64,000 bases of DNA. Source: UBA1444 sp964601085. Its GTDB lineage: Bacteria; Bacillota; Negativicutes; UBA1444. This document shows positions 17,310 through 25,903 of this stretch, in pieces. The notes beneath the pieces are model-generated. The model did no database searches. It saw only the letters and a program-made list of their open reading frames with translations, and had not been told where the DNA came from. Within the stretch, counting starts at the first letter, position 1, and each line of letters begins with the position of its first letter. Both the position numbers and the translations under genes were made by a program. The stretch is from positions 1 to 64,000 of the forward strand of contig CAZRLN010000009.1 in the NCBI GenBank assembly GCA_964601085.1. The letters run 5' to 3'.

Positions 17310-18209
17310 ATGCCGAAATTAGTCGAATGTGTACCGAACTTTAGCGAAGGCCGTCGGCCGGAAGTCATTGAAGCGATCACCGACGAGGTCCGTAAAGTAT
17401 CCGGAGTCAAACTGCTCGATGTGAAGCCGGACGCCAGCCACAACCGGGTGGTGGTGACCTTTGTCGGTGAGCCGCAAGCCGTGAAATTGGCCGCGTTCAA
17501 CAGCTGTAAAAAGGCCGCCGAGCTGATCGACATGGAAAAACATCATGGCGAGCATCCGCGAATCGGTGCAACTGACGTTATTCCGTTCATTCCGGTCAAA
17601 GACGTCACGATGGAAGAGTGCGTAACGTTGGCCAATGAACTGGCTGCGGAGGTTGCTGGAAAGTTGGAAATCCCGGTTTATCTCTATGAGGAAGCCGCCA
17701 AGATTTCCACTCGCCGGGCTCTGCCGGACATTCGCAAGGGGCAGTACGAAGGGTTGAAAGAAGAAATTGCCAAACCGGAGCGAAAGCCGGATTACGGGCC
17801 GGCCCGTATGCACCCGAGCGCCGGCGCAACTGTGGTGGGAGCGCGCCAGTTCCTGGTCGCCTACAACATCAACTTGGACACCGACGATGTGAGCATCGCC
17901 AAAAAAATCGCCAATAGCATTCGGGAAGCAAAAGGCGGCTTCAAGTACGTGCGGGCGATGGGAATCAGTGTCAATGTGCGGGGCCGCGATGTCGCCCAAG
18001 TCACCATCAATATGGTGAACTATCAGGGGACCCCCCTGTTCCGCGTGTTTGAAACAGTCAAGAACGAAGCGGCCCGGTATGGCGTGAATGTCATCGGCAG
18101 CGAGATTATCGGCCTTACGCCATTACAGGCGCTACTGGACGTCGCCGAATATTATCTGCGTCTCGATGGATTCGAGCGGTCGCAGGTTTTTGAAGAAACC
18201 TTATCCTAA
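17310..18209 (+). CDS. ftcD: Glutamate formimidoyltransferase
   Basis: This enzyme moves the formimino group from N-formimino-L-glutamate to tetrahydrofolate, a late step of histidine degradation, releasing glutamate. The 299-residue length corresponds to the stand-alone transferase domain; in mammals it is fused to the cyclodeaminase. Family features are the N-terminus LVECVPNFSEGR, HNRVVVTFVG, HHGEHPRIGATDVIPF with the catalytic His, and GPARMHPSAGATVVGAR. It begins after GGAGG, 16 bases behind gltS, and is followed 25 bases later by the cyclodeaminase, so the two partners are separate proteins in one operon. Urocanase of the same pathway is about 32 kb away. Confidence 0.96.
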   Translation: MPKLVECVPNFSEGRRPEVIEAITDEVRKVSGVKLLDVKPDASHNRVVVTFVGEPQAVKLAAFNSCKKAAELIDMEKHHGEHPRIGATDVIPFIPVKDVTMEECVTLANELAAEVAGKLEIPVYLYEEAAKISTRRALPDIRKGQYEGLKEEIAKPERKPDYGPARMHPSAGATVVGARQFLVAYNINLDTDDVSIAKKIANSIREAKGGFKYVRAMGISVNVRGRDVAQVTINMVNYQGTPLFRVFETVKNEAARYGVNVIGSEIIGLTPLQALLDVAEYYLRLDGFERSQVFEETLS

Positions 18210-18234
18210 ATTAGTCGGAAGCGGGGGAAACAGC

Positions 18235-18861
18235 ATGAACCTTGTAGACTATAAAGTGACGGAATTTATGCAGTTGTTGGCGTCGGAGGCGCCGGCGCCC
18301 GGCGGCGGCTCCGCGGCTGCGTTGGCCGGTGCAACGGGAGCATCCTTGGCGGCCATGGTTGCCGCATTGACACTGGGCAAAGAAAAATACCGCGAATACG
18401 AAGTCCAGACGGTCACTTTGCAACACAATGGGAATAAACTGCAGACGCGTTTTCTGGAATTGATCGATGCGGATACGGCGGCATTTAATGAGGTATCCGC
18501 CGCCTACAAATTACCGAAGCAAACGGCGGAAGAAAAGGCAATACGTCAAGAAGCCATCGAATCAGCACTGAAAAACGCGACCCAAACGCCCTTTGCCATG
18601 ATGGAGTCAGCCTTGGAATGCCTGAGGGTTGTAGCAACGGCGGTGGGGAAAACCAATGCTTCGGCGGCAAGCGATCTCGGCGTGGCGGCTTATTCGTTGC
18701 GGGCTGCGACCGAAGGCGCCTGGCTGAATGTGCTGATCAATCTCGGCGGGATCAAGGATGAAGCTTTTGTTACCCAATATAAGAAGGAGGGCGACAAACT
18801 TCTGACTGAAGTCAACGCCCTGGCGGAAACCATCAGCCGGCAGATTCTGGCCGCGTTGTAA
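18235..18861 (+). CDS. fchA: Formimidoyltetrahydrofolate cyclodeaminase
   Basis: The 208-residue protein converts 5-formimino-THF to 5,10-methenyl-THF and ammonia. It shows the family signature near the N-terminus (ASEAPAPGGGSAAALAGATGASLAAMVAALTLGK) and a mainly helical remainder with a conserved central Asp-rich turn (LIDADTAAFNEV). The start ATG follows GGGGGAA. With ftcD it feeds the one-carbon pool from histidine or purine fermentation; the released ammonia matters for the nitrogen economy of a diazotroph. It appears to be the last gene of the sigma-54 controlled unit, since an independent promoter follows. Confidence 0.94.
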   Translation: MNLVDYKVTEFMQLLASEAPAPGGGSAAALAGATGASLAAMVAALTLGKEKYREYEVQTVTLQHNGNKLQTRFLELIDADTAAFNEVSAAYKLPKQTAEEKAIRQEAIESALKNATQTPFAMMESALECLRVVATAVGKTNASAASDLGVAAYSLRAATEGAWLNVLINLGGIKDEAFVTQYKKEGDKLLTEVNALAETISRQILAAL

Positions 18862-18931
18862 AGAACCGCATCTTCCCGGGGATAATTCTTCCTTTCGTTT
18901 GATTTGCTTTGCCTGTCATGAGAAAAGGATA

Positions 18932-18940
18932 TGGTATAAT
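18932..18940 (+). promoter_or_regulatory. Extended -10 promoter of the universal stress protein gene
   Basis: TGGTATAAT is a perfect extended -10 element (TG-N-TATAAT). No good -35 stands at 17 bases, which fits an extended -10 promoter. It lies 41 bases before the GTG start. Confidence 0.6.
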
Positions 18941-18981
18941 AAAGGCGGATCTAGCGAAATCAATAGGGGAGGTGCATCAAT

Positions 18982-19437
18982 GTGGCACGGATACAAAAAA
19001 TCCTGGTGGCGTATGATGGGTCGACCCAGAGCAAGGAAGCATTGGATTGGGCAATTGATTTAGGCATGGCAAACAAAGCACAGATCTGTGTGGCCAAGGT
19101 GATCGAGGCGATGTCCATCGGCGAAATGAGCACTCTGTATGAAGCGGGATCCAGTGACGACTTGGTTGCCTATATTGAGGAAGTCAAAGAAACGGACCGC
19201 AAATTATTGGAGGAAGCCATTGCAACTGTTGGCCAGCGGCAAGGCGTGACGATCACGACGGCCTTGTTGAACGGCAATATCGCAGCGGCGCTTATCAGGT
19301 ATGCCAAGGAAAACGGCATGGATATGATCGTCGCCGGCACCAAAGGGCATGGCGTTCTGGAAGGACTGCTGATGGGCAGCGTAACCCGCAATCTGGTCAG
19401 CCTGTCGCCGATTCCGGTTTTGGTTGTCAAAGACTGA
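18982..19437 (+). CDS. Universal stress protein (UspA family)
   Basis: A single 151-residue Usp domain of the ATP-binding class: the N-terminal strand KILVAYDGSTQSKEAL and the C-terminal motif GTKGHGVLEGLLMGSVTRNLV (G-2X-G-9X-G-S/T) that binds ATP phosphates are intact. The start is GTG at nine bases from GGGGAGG; an ATG two bases earlier is out of frame. It is a single-gene unit with its own extended -10 promoter and a strong terminator. Its physiological trigger is unknown. Confidence 0.92.
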   Translation: MARIQKILVAYDGSTQSKEALDWAIDLGMANKAQICVAKVIEAMSIGEMSTLYEAGSSDDLVAYIEEVKETDRKLLEEAIATVGQRQGVTITTALLNGNIAAALIRYAKENGMDMIVAGTKGHGVLEGLLMGSVTRNLVSLSPIPVLVVKD

Positions 19438-19481
19438 CGCGCGTGGTTAGAAAAATTGAATTTTTTTCGACATGGGTATTG

Positions 19482-19517
19482 GGCAGGTTGAAGCCGATCT
19501 TCAATCTGCCTTTTATT
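19482..19517 (+). terminator. Intrinsic terminator after the usp gene
   Basis: GGCAGGTTGAAG pairs with CTTCAATCTGCC (one G-T pair) over a five-base loop, then TTTTATT follows. This is a well-formed rightward terminator. Confidence 0.85.
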
Positions 19518-19524
19518 GTGAAAC

Positions 19525-19574
19525 AAAGGGGCTGGCTCACAGCAGGTTAACAACCTGTTTGAGCCAGCCCCTTT
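19525..19574. terminator. Long inverted repeat between convergent usp and cheV genes
   Basis: AAAGGGGCTGGCTCA (19525-19539) is perfectly complementary to 19560-19574. An inner stem CAGGTT/AACCTG sits in the loop. It lies 30 bases behind the cheV stop and 88 behind usp. It most likely terminates the leftward cheV transcript and may back up usp; the T tracts are short on both sides. Confidence 0.6.
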
Positions 19575-19603
19575 ATATAGGTATCTGGTGAGAGAGCAGC
19601 GCG

Positions 19604-20509
19604 TTATTCCATTGCTATTTTTTGATCCACTATGCCAATCAATTGCTCGATTTCTGGTTTGGTAATCTGCGCAAAAGCGCCGAGTGCCTGACCCTTTAGA
19701 CGCATTTCCTCATTGATCAGCGAGGAAAAAATCACAACTGGCAAATCTTTTAGCCGCGGATGGCTTTTTATGCGTTTGGTCAAATGATGGCCGTCCATTT
19801 GCGGCATTTCAATATCGGTGATGATCATCTGAAGCGTATCGGTAATCGGAGCTTCTTTTTCCGCCAGTTCCTCCAGCTTGTTCCAGGCTTCCTGACCATT
19901 TTCGTTGCTGATCGTGTTATAGCCGGCTGTGTGCAGGGTGCTGAGCAACAAATCCCTCAGCATACGGGAATCTTCCGCAATCAGAATGGTTTTTTTCTGT
20001 CGGAGCTTGACTAAGTCCGGTGTAGATACGGGAATGGCTGTCATTTTTTTATTCATTTCGGGGTTGACGTCCGCCAGTATCTTTTCAAAATCCAGCAGGA
20101 TAATCATGCGTTCCGGCATTTTTACGATGCCAACTACCAGGTCCGATCCGGAGATGCTCGGCGCCGGTTCCATCTGGGTCCAGGAAATGCGGTGAATGCG
20201 GTATACGGCATCGACTTTGAAGCCGACATGAAAGTTGTTAATTTCACAGACGATGATTTTGAAATCGTCCGAAGTTGGCGGAGCTTTCAGGGCTCGGGCC
20301 AGATTGACCAAAGGCATAACCCGGGACCGCAACGTAAAAACTCCGTCCAGGTTAGGATGCGATTTGGCAATAAAGGTAACCGGCACAGCATTGATGACTT
20401 CCCGGACCTTAGCCACGTTCAGTCCGTAATAGACGCCACCGACCGAAAACTCGATAATTTCAAACTCATTGGTCCCAGATTCCAGCAAAATTCCTTTACT
20501 GTCTTCCAT
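19604..20509 (-). CDS. cheV: Chemotaxis coupling protein CheV (CheW-receiver fusion)
   Basis: This 301-residue cytoplasmic protein joins a CheW-like coupling domain (about residues 10-155; EIIEFSVGGVYYGLNVAKVREV, VMPLVNLARAL) to a receiver domain (about 172-295; ILIAEDSRML, phosphoacceptor Asp in MIITDIEMPQMDG, and a TKPE lysine). CheV links chemoreceptors to CheA and takes part in adaptation through phosphorylation. It starts at ATG after GGAGG. No other chemotaxis core gene adjoins it; CheX-type genes are about 27 kb away and a soluble receptor about 10 kb away. Confidence 0.94.
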   Translation of the reverse strand: MEDSKGILLESGTNEFEIIEFSVGGVYYGLNVAKVREVINAVPVTFIAKSHPNLDGVFTLRSRVMPLVNLARALKAPPTSDDFKIIVCEINNFHVGFKVDAVYRIHRISWTQMEPAPSISGSDLVVGIVKMPERMIILLDFEKILADVNPEMNKKMTAIPVSTPDLVKLRQKKTILIAEDSRMLRDLLLSTLHTAGYNTISNENGQEAWNKLEELAEKEAPITDTLQMIITDIEMPQMDGHHLTKRIKSHPRLKDLPVVIFSSLINEEMRLKGQALGAFAQITKPEIEQLIGIVDQKIAME

Positions 20510-20587
20510 AATTCGCCTCCCACAATCCCGATTGCATTCTACTTACATAAATAAATTCGTGTAGGTAAGGCAAAATCCTCTTTTTGC

Positions 20588-23500
20588 CTAATGATTCGGA
20601 TCGCCGGGAGTACCCGGGGGAGTGTGCGGATAGACCTTGAACCAGGTGGCGTACATGACGGGAAGGACCAAAAGAGTCAGTACGGTTGCGCCGAAAAGAC
20701 CTCCGGCAATGGCAATGGCCATCGGTCCCCAGAAGGTGCTGGGGATAAGCGGCGCCATGCCGAGAATGGCGGCGGCGGCGGTCAGCATGATGGGGCGGAA
20801 GCGCAGGACTGCGGAATCGATGATGGCATTCCAGGGAGCTTGCCCTTCGGCGATATGTTTTTCAATCTGATCGATCAGAATAACTGAGTTGCGGATAATC
20901 ATGCCGCCCAAGGCCAGAATGCCGAGTTCGGCGACAAACCCGATGGGCTTGAAGGTTGCCAGCATCAACAGCGTGACACCGATAATGCCGAGCGGCGCAG
21001 TCAGCAATGTCAGCAGCATGAGCGAAACGCGCTGCAACTGCAGCATGAGCAAAAAGACAATGACCAGGATCATAATGGGAACGGGCTGCATGAGAAAGCC
21101 AATCGATTTGCCGCTGTTCTCCAGGGAACCGCCAATATCGATCCGAAAGCCGGGCGGTAAACTGTTTCGCAACGAAGACAGTTCGGCATAAACTTTTTTC
21201 GTGGCATCGTTGCCGGTGATACCGTTTTTGATTTCGGCCTGCACCGTGATGGTCGGCTTCAGATTGCGCCGCCAGATCAAGCCTTCTTCGCTGTCGTAGC
21301 TGATTTTCGCAATTTGGCTGAGCGGGACGAATTTTCCGCCGCCGATATGGATCGGCAAATCCTTGACCCGGGACAGATCCTTGCGATCCTGGGGATTCAT
21401 CCGGAAGACGATGGCAACGGTCTTATCTTCCTGCCGAAATTCGGCGATGGCGGCGCCGGACAACTGCATTTGCAGGCTTGTGGCGAGGGTTTGATTGTCG
21501 ATGCCGAGCATGCGGGCCTTATCTTGGTCGACCATCAGGCGCATGATTTTGTCCTTTTCGTTCCAATCCAGATTGACGTCGGCAAGATAGGGTTGCGCCG
21601 CCATGACTTCGCTCACTTTGTGGGCGATCTGGCGCGTCTGCTCGTGATCGACGCCGCTGACCCGGAGCATCACCGGATACGGGGACGGGGGACCCGTCTG
21701 CAACAATTTAACATGGCTGCGAACTTCAGAGAATTTTTCGGCCAACAGGGTCGATATCTTTTCCTGAAGCCGATTTCGTGACGTCAAATCTTTGGCGACA
21801 AACACAAACTGGGCATAGTTGCTGTTGGGCAAGGTCGGATCACTGGTCAGCACAAACCGGGGAGCGCCTTCGCCGACATGATAGCTGAAACTGGCCAGAT
21901 CCGGATCGCTTTCAAATTCTTTGGCAAAACGATCGGCTTGCGCTTGCGTGGCCCGAATGGCCGCTCCTTCCGGCAGGGTCATCTCTACCAGGACTTCCTT
22001 ACGCAGGGAAGGCGGGAAGAATTCCTGCCGGATAAACTGAAAAAGAAACAGGGAACCCAAAAAGCAACCGGCCGTCAACGCGAGAACCAACTTTCGCCGT
22101 TGCAGGCACCAGGTCAGGATGCGGCGGAATAGTCGGTAGAACTTGGAATCATACACGTCATGTTCCGGGTTGTGGTTTTCTTTCGGTTTGATCAGCAGAA
22201 AACCGAGAAGCGGTGTTACAATGACGGAGGTCAGCCAGGACAGGACGAGGGCAATCGTAATCACTGTGAAAAGAGTGCTGGAAAACTCCGCTGCATTGCC
22301 TTTGGCAAAGCCGATGGGGATGAAGCCGGCGCAGGTGATCAACGTGCCGGTCAGCATGGGAAATGCGGTTGCGGTATAGGCGTAACAGGCCGCTTCATAT
22401 CGGCCCCAGCCCTGCTCCAGTTTGACCGACATCATCTCAATGGCGATAATGGCGTCATCCACCAACAGGCCCAACGAAATGATCAATGCGCCGAGAGATA
22501 CCTTGTGCAGATCGATGCCGAGCACCTTCATGCAGGCGAACACTCCGGCCAGTACCAAGGGGATGCAGAGCGCCACCACGATGCCGGTGCGCAGGCCGAG
22601 ACTGACGAAACTCACCAGCAGAACGATGATTACCGCCTCAATCAGCGACTTGACGAATTCGCCGATGGATTCCTCGACGATTTCCGGCTGATTCGAGACT
22701 TGGTTGATTTCCAGGCCCAATGGCAGGTCGGTTTTGATTCTCGCAATGGTCTTTTCCAGGTCATCGCCCAGTTTGAGAATATTGCCGCCTTTGTCCATGG
22801 ACAGGGCAATGCCGACGGCCGGTTTGCCGTTGAAGAACATCATCGGATCCGGCGGGTCGACAAAGCCGCGGGTTACAGTGGCGATATCGCCGAGGCGAAA
22901 CGTCCGCCCGGCGGCCCGTACCGGAATTTTTCGCACGTTTTCGATGCTTTCGAACATGCCGCTGACCCGAAGATAAACATTGTCCGAAGTAGTTTCAACC
23001 ATTCCGGAGGCGGTCATGGCGTTTTGCGTTTTGATGGCGGCAATCAACAGATTGGGATCGATCCCCATTTGGGAAAGCTTACTGCTTTCCATTTCGATAA
23101 ATATTTTTTCCGCCTGAACGCCGACTAGCTGCACTTTTTTTACATTGGGGATTCCCAGCAGCGTCCGCCGGATGGTTTCCGCCTGGACCCGCAAATCTTC
23201 GTAACTGAAGCCGTCGCCGGTCAGGGCATAGATGGAGCCGAACACATCGTCAAACCGATCATTGAAGAATGGGCCCATTACTCCGCTGGGCAAAGTGGGC
23301 TTGATATCGCTCACCATGTTGCGAACTTCCAGCCAGGTGGGGCGGACGTCTTTTTCCGGCGTGCTTTCCTTCAGGATGACATAAATGATGGATTGCCCGG
23401 GTTGGGAATAACTCTTTAGGTAATCGATTCCGGGAGTATCTTGCAGTTTCTTCTCAATTTTATCGGTAACCTGTTCTTCTACTTCCCGGGCACTGGCGCC

Positions 23501-23665
23501 CGGCCACGCCACCGACACGACCATCTGGCGGATGACAAAATCAGGATCCTCCATGCGTCCCAGTTGCCGGTAAGAGAAAATACCGGCCAAAAAAATCATG
23601 GCAATGGTGAAGTAGACAAATTCCTTGTGCCGAAACGCTAATTCGGTGAGATTGAATTTCTTCAA
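20588..23665 (-). CDS. RND-family efflux transporter inner-membrane subunit
   Basis: A 1025-residue AcrB/HAE-type permease with the usual two-fold layout: a membrane helix at the N-terminus, a large extracytoplasmic loop, six helices, and the same again. The proton-relay Asp pair in the fourth helix is seen as LGLLVDDAIIAIEM. It exports drugs, bile-like compounds or metals together with the adaptor encoded immediately upstream, whose stop overlaps this start by four bases. An outer-membrane channel gene is absent from the window. The presence of a complete RND permease favours an organism with an outer membrane. Substrate is unknown. Confidence 0.93.
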   Translation of the reverse strand: MKKFNLTELAFRHKEFVYFTIAMIFLAGIFSYRQLGRMEDPDFVIRQMVVSVAWPGASAREVEEQVTDKIEKKLQDTPGIDYLKSYSQPGQSIIYVILKESTPEKDVRPTWLEVRNMVSDIKPTLPSGVMGPFFNDRFDDVFGSIYALTGDGFSYEDLRVQAETIRRTLLGIPNVKKVQLVGVQAEKIFIEMESSKLSQMGIDPNLLIAAIKTQNAMTASGMVETTSDNVYLRVSGMFESIENVRKIPVRAAGRTFRLGDIATVTRGFVDPPDPMMFFNGKPAVGIALSMDKGGNILKLGDDLEKTIARIKTDLPLGLEINQVSNQPEIVEESIGEFVKSLIEAVIIVLLVSFVSLGLRTGIVVALCIPLVLAGVFACMKVLGIDLHKVSLGALIISLGLLVDDAIIAIEMMSVKLEQGWGRYEAACYAYTATAFPMLTGTLITCAGFIPIGFAKGNAAEFSSTLFTVITIALVLSWLTSVIVTPLLGFLLIKPKENHNPEHDVYDSKFYRLFRRILTWCLQRRKLVLALTAGCFLGSLFLFQFIRQEFFPPSLRKEVLVEMTLPEGAAIRATQAQADRFAKEFESDPDLASFSYHVGEGAPRFVLTSDPTLPNSNYAQFVFVAKDLTSRNRLQEKISTLLAEKFSEVRSHVKLLQTGPPSPYPVMLRVSGVDHEQTRQIAHKVSEVMAAQPYLADVNLDWNEKDKIMRLMVDQDKARMLGIDNQTLATSLQMQLSGAAIAEFRQEDKTVAIVFRMNPQDRKDLSRVKDLPIHIGGGKFVPLSQIAKISYDSEEGLIWRRNLKPTITVQAEIKNGITGNDATKKVYAELSSLRNSLPPGFRIDIGGSLENSGKSIGFLMQPVPIMILVIVFLLMLQLQRVSLMLLTLLTAPLGIIGVTLLMLATFKPIGFVAELGILALGGMIIRNSVILIDQIEKHIAEGQAPWNAIIDSAVLRFRPIMLTAAAAILGMAPLIPSTFWGPMAIAIAGGLFGATVLTLLVLPVMYATWFKVYPHTPPGTPGDPNH

Positions 23666-24780
23666 TTCTTTTCACCTGCCAGACGAACCTTTTGCCCTTC
23701 CTTTAGCTTATGCACTCCGGCCGTGATCACAACGTCATTGTTGGCCAGGCCCTCCAGCACCTGAACGGAGCTGTCGCCGAAAGCGCCCAGCTTGACGGGC
23801 CGCAGGCGGACAGTATCATCCTTGACGATCCAAACGGAGGGGGCAGAGCCTGTTTGATAAATGGCGGAGAGCGGAACCAGCACCGAGGGTTGCGAGCCGG
23901 CGGCGGCGATACTGACGCTGGCCGTCATTCCGAGTTTTAGTTCCAGCGGCGGATTGATGAGCTGGATCCGCACTTTATAGGTTCGGGATGTTTTGTCGGC
24001 AATCGGCGCCATTTCCCGGACCGATCCCTCGACGACCCGATTGGGCAGGGCCCAGAAGGTCACCTGGATTTTGCTGGCGTTCCGGATTGTTTCGTACCGG
24101 TTTTCCGGCGCTTCCATTTCGATTTCCAGTTCCCCGTCCTGTACCAGGGTGAGGATCGTCTGCCCGGCGGCTACAACCTGACCCGCTTCGGCATTGATGT
24201 TGGAGATCACGCCATCGCTGGGGGCGCGCAAGGCGGTATAGCCGAGCTGGTTCGACCCCTGGGCGTATTGGGCGGAGGCTTGGCGGGCCGCAGCAACGGC
24301 GGCGGCATGGGCATTGACATATTGATCATATACGGCGCGGCTGACGGCGCCTTCTTCAAACAAAGCACGATAGCGGGTCAGGTTGCTTTCCGCCAGTGTC
24401 AATTGCGACTGTGCGGCGGCGACTTGCGCCGCCGTGATATTTACGGTTTGTTGGACATCTTTGGGATCGATCTCCATCAAAACATCGCCGGTTGAAACCT
24501 TACTTCCCAATTCCACGTTACGGCTGGTGATTTTTCCGCTGACCTGGAACGCCAGCGCCCTTTCAAAACGGCCCCGGACTTCACCGGAATATATGGCGGC
24601 CAAATCGGCATTATTCAGTTTGATCGTCGTTGACCGAACCCGGGGCGGCTGTTCCGGTTCGGCTTTTTTTGCGGAAAAGCCGAAAAAAACTGCGGATCCG
24701 GCGATCGCCAGAACCAGAAATAATGCGACGATGATCGATTTTTTATTGGTGAGAACGGTGTCTTTCAGGTTCATTTCCAT
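23662..24780 (-). CDS. RND efflux periplasmic adaptor (membrane fusion protein)
   Basis: A 372-residue HlyD/AcrA-type adaptor. One N-terminal membrane anchor (about residues 15-37, no lipobox) is followed by a split lipoyl domain (KITSRNVELGSKVSTGDVLMEID and APSDGVISNINAEAGQVVAAG), a coiled-coil hairpin between them (about 105-165) and a beta-barrel/membrane-proximal region (QVTFWALPNRVVEG, LVPLSAIYQ). It bridges the permease to an outer-membrane channel. The first ATG is used; a second one two codons later has equal support. It lies between the TetR gene and the permease in one leftward operon. Confidence 0.92.
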   Translation of the reverse strand: MEMNLKDTVLTNKKSIIVALFLVLAIAGSAVFFGFSAKKAEPEQPPRVRSTTIKLNNADLAAIYSGEVRGRFERALAFQVSGKITSRNVELGSKVSTGDVLMEIDPKDVQQTVNITAAQVAAAQSQLTLAESNLTRYRALFEEGAVSRAVYDQYVNAHAAAVAAARQASAQYAQGSNQLGYTALRAPSDGVISNINAEAGQVVAAGQTILTLVQDGELEIEMEAPENRYETIRNASKIQVTFWALPNRVVEGSVREMAPIADKTSRTYKVRIQLINPPLELKLGMTASVSIAAAGSQPSVLVPLSAIYQTGSAPSVWIVKDDTVRLRPVKLGAFGDSSVQVLEGLANNDVVITAGVHKLKEGQKVRLAGEKN

Positions 24781-24795
24781 GATTCCTCCACTTGC

Positions 24796-25380
24796 CTATT
24801 TTTTTACCAATGCGTGATAGAAAAAGTCGACCAATGCTTCTGTATAAAAACCTTGTTTTTCTTTTTCCGCATCGAACGGAATGGTTCGCATATAACTGAA
24901 GGACTGAAACAAGCGAAACCCGATATAGGCAGCGATCTCGCCGTTGACATCCGGCCGGATTCGGCCGCGCTGCTTCCCATCCTCAATGATGTCGTTGATG
25001 ATTTCGATTAGATGCTCCGTGATCAATAGGGTGGATTTGCCATTCAACATCGCGGAATACAGGGCATAATCGTTTTTCAGCAGACGTGTCAGGAAAATAT
25101 CTTCACTGAAATAAGCGATGGCGGTACGCAACAATTGCAGCAATCGTTCCAACGGATCATCGACTTCTCCCATGCGAGCCAGAATGTTCGCCAGATCTTG
25201 ACGACCTTCCCGATCGATTAGAGAATCGAAGAGATGCTGCTTGTCATGGAACCGCTCGTAAAGAGTCCGCTTGGAAATCTTGCAGTCACGGCTGATTTCG
25301 TCCATGGTTGTTTTTTGAAAACCCAATCGGTCAAACCGGCTTTTGGCCCGGTCCAGAATCATATTGTCAATACCGTCCAT
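24796..25380 (-). CDS. TetR-family transcriptional regulator of the RND operon
   Basis: A 194-residue repressor-type protein: the N-terminal helix-turn-helix is LGFQKTTMDEISRDCKISKRTLYERFHDKQHLF, the rest is the helical ligand-binding domain. ATG was chosen because AAAGGAG stands seven bases away. It is the first gene of the operon with adaptor and permease (15-base gap), so it probably represses its own transcription and that of the pump until a pump substrate binds. The operator was not clearly seen in the short region before it. Confidence 0.9.
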   Translation of the reverse strand: MDGIDNMILDRAKSRFDRLGFQKTTMDEISRDCKISKRTLYERFHDKQHLFDSLIDREGRQDLANILARMGEVDDPLERLLQLLRTAIAYFSEDIFLTRLLKNDYALYSAMLNGKSTLLITEHLIEIINDIIEDGKQRGRIRPDVNGEIAAYIGFRLFQSFSYMRTIPFDAEKEKQGFYTEALVDFFYHALVKK

Positions 25381-25470
25381 GCAATTCTCCTTTCCCATGT
25401 ACACTTAAAAACTATTATAGTATTTTAGTTTTCAAATCACAAGCGATTTCATCCGGGTTTAGACAAAATG

Positions 25471-25516
25471 CGAAAAGACCGGAGACGCTTTCGACAAAGC
25501 ATCTCCGGTCTTTTCG
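25471..25516 (-). terminator. Strong intrinsic terminator behind the 46-residue peptide gene
   Basis: A perfect 15-base stem (25471-25485 with 25502-25516) with an inner GCTTT/AAAGC extension. Read leftward, the descending arm ends in CTTTTCG, giving a short T tract. It lies about 35 bases behind the small gene and also shields the TetR gene from it. Confidence 0.75.
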
Positions 25517-25551
25517 AAATATCGTGAATGGCGGAAGGGGCTCGGGAAGAG

Positions 25552-25692
25552 TTACCGATACGAGAAATAGATGCGGGCGATTGACTGCGCCGTGTCGCTG
25601 GCAAGGGCATGAACGGCAAGTTGTGGAGCTTGAATGTACTCGCTGACTCGTTCCATAAGGCCACCTTTTTTGAAATAGTGTCGGCATTTCAT
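25552..25692 (-). CDS. 46-residue small protein under a MarR-type operator
   Basis: A short gene, too small for routine calling, with every sign of expression: consensus promoter, AGGAGG nine bases before ATG, and a strong terminator about 35 bases behind the stop. The peptide begins MKCRHYFKKGGLMERVSEYI and ends IARIYFSYR. The first 12 residues are basic with one Cys; the rest is predicted helical and amphipathic, with an Ala-rich centre. There is no signal peptide or membrane segment. An internal Met13 could give a 34-residue form. It forms its own unit facing the marR gene, and a perfect palindrome lies in its 5' leader. I do not recognise the family; regulatory or stress-related peptide is a guess. 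Confidence 0.7.
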   Translation of the reverse strand: MKCRHYFKKGGLMERVSEYIQAPQLAVHALASDTAQSIARIYFSYR

Positions 25693-25725
25693 CGCACTGT
25701 TCCTCCTAAAATAATATTTGTCTGT

Positions 25726-25749
25726 AAATTATTTGCATGCAAATAATTT
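25726..25749. promoter_or_regulatory. Perfect 24-base palindrome, probable MarR operator
   Basis: The 24 bases are fully self-complementary, with core ATTTGCATGCAAAT flanked by AA/TT-rich arms. Size and symmetry match MarR-family operators. It starts just downstream of the -10 box of the small-peptide promoter, where bound repressor would block transcription. The marR gene lies about 150 bases to the right. Confidence 0.75.
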
Positions 25750-25759
25750 GTATGATTAA

Positions 25760-25787
25760 ATTATAACAAAAAGAACTCCATTGTCAA
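25760..25787 (-). promoter_or_regulatory. Promoter of the 46-residue peptide gene
   Basis: On the minus strand TTGACA (25787-25782) and TATAAT (25765-25760) are both perfect, separated by 16 bases. The predicted start near 25753 falls immediately before the palindrome. Confidence 0.8.
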
Positions 25788-25803
25788 TATGCACCGCCAA
25801 AGA

Positions 25804-25832
25804 TTGAAAAACAACATTGCGTTCCGTATGAT
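25804..25832 (+). promoter_or_regulatory. Promoter of the marR gene
   Basis: TTGAAA (25804-25809) and TATGAT (25827-25832) have 17-base spacing. It stands back to back with the peptide promoter; its start would give a 60-70 base leader for marR. The palindrome is not within this promoter, so autoregulation is not obvious. Confidence 0.6.
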
Positions 25833-25903
25833 ACAACGGATAAAATAGTAGCATTAGAAAATATTGGCGGACAAAATAAACGGTGGGGATGTGGAAGCTC
25901 GAT

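Noticed and set aside
20569..20588. GGCAAAA/TTTTGCC hairpin before the start of cheV and after the RND gene.
   Set aside because: The stem is only seven pairs of mostly A-T and no T tract follows in the leftward direction; not listed as a terminator.
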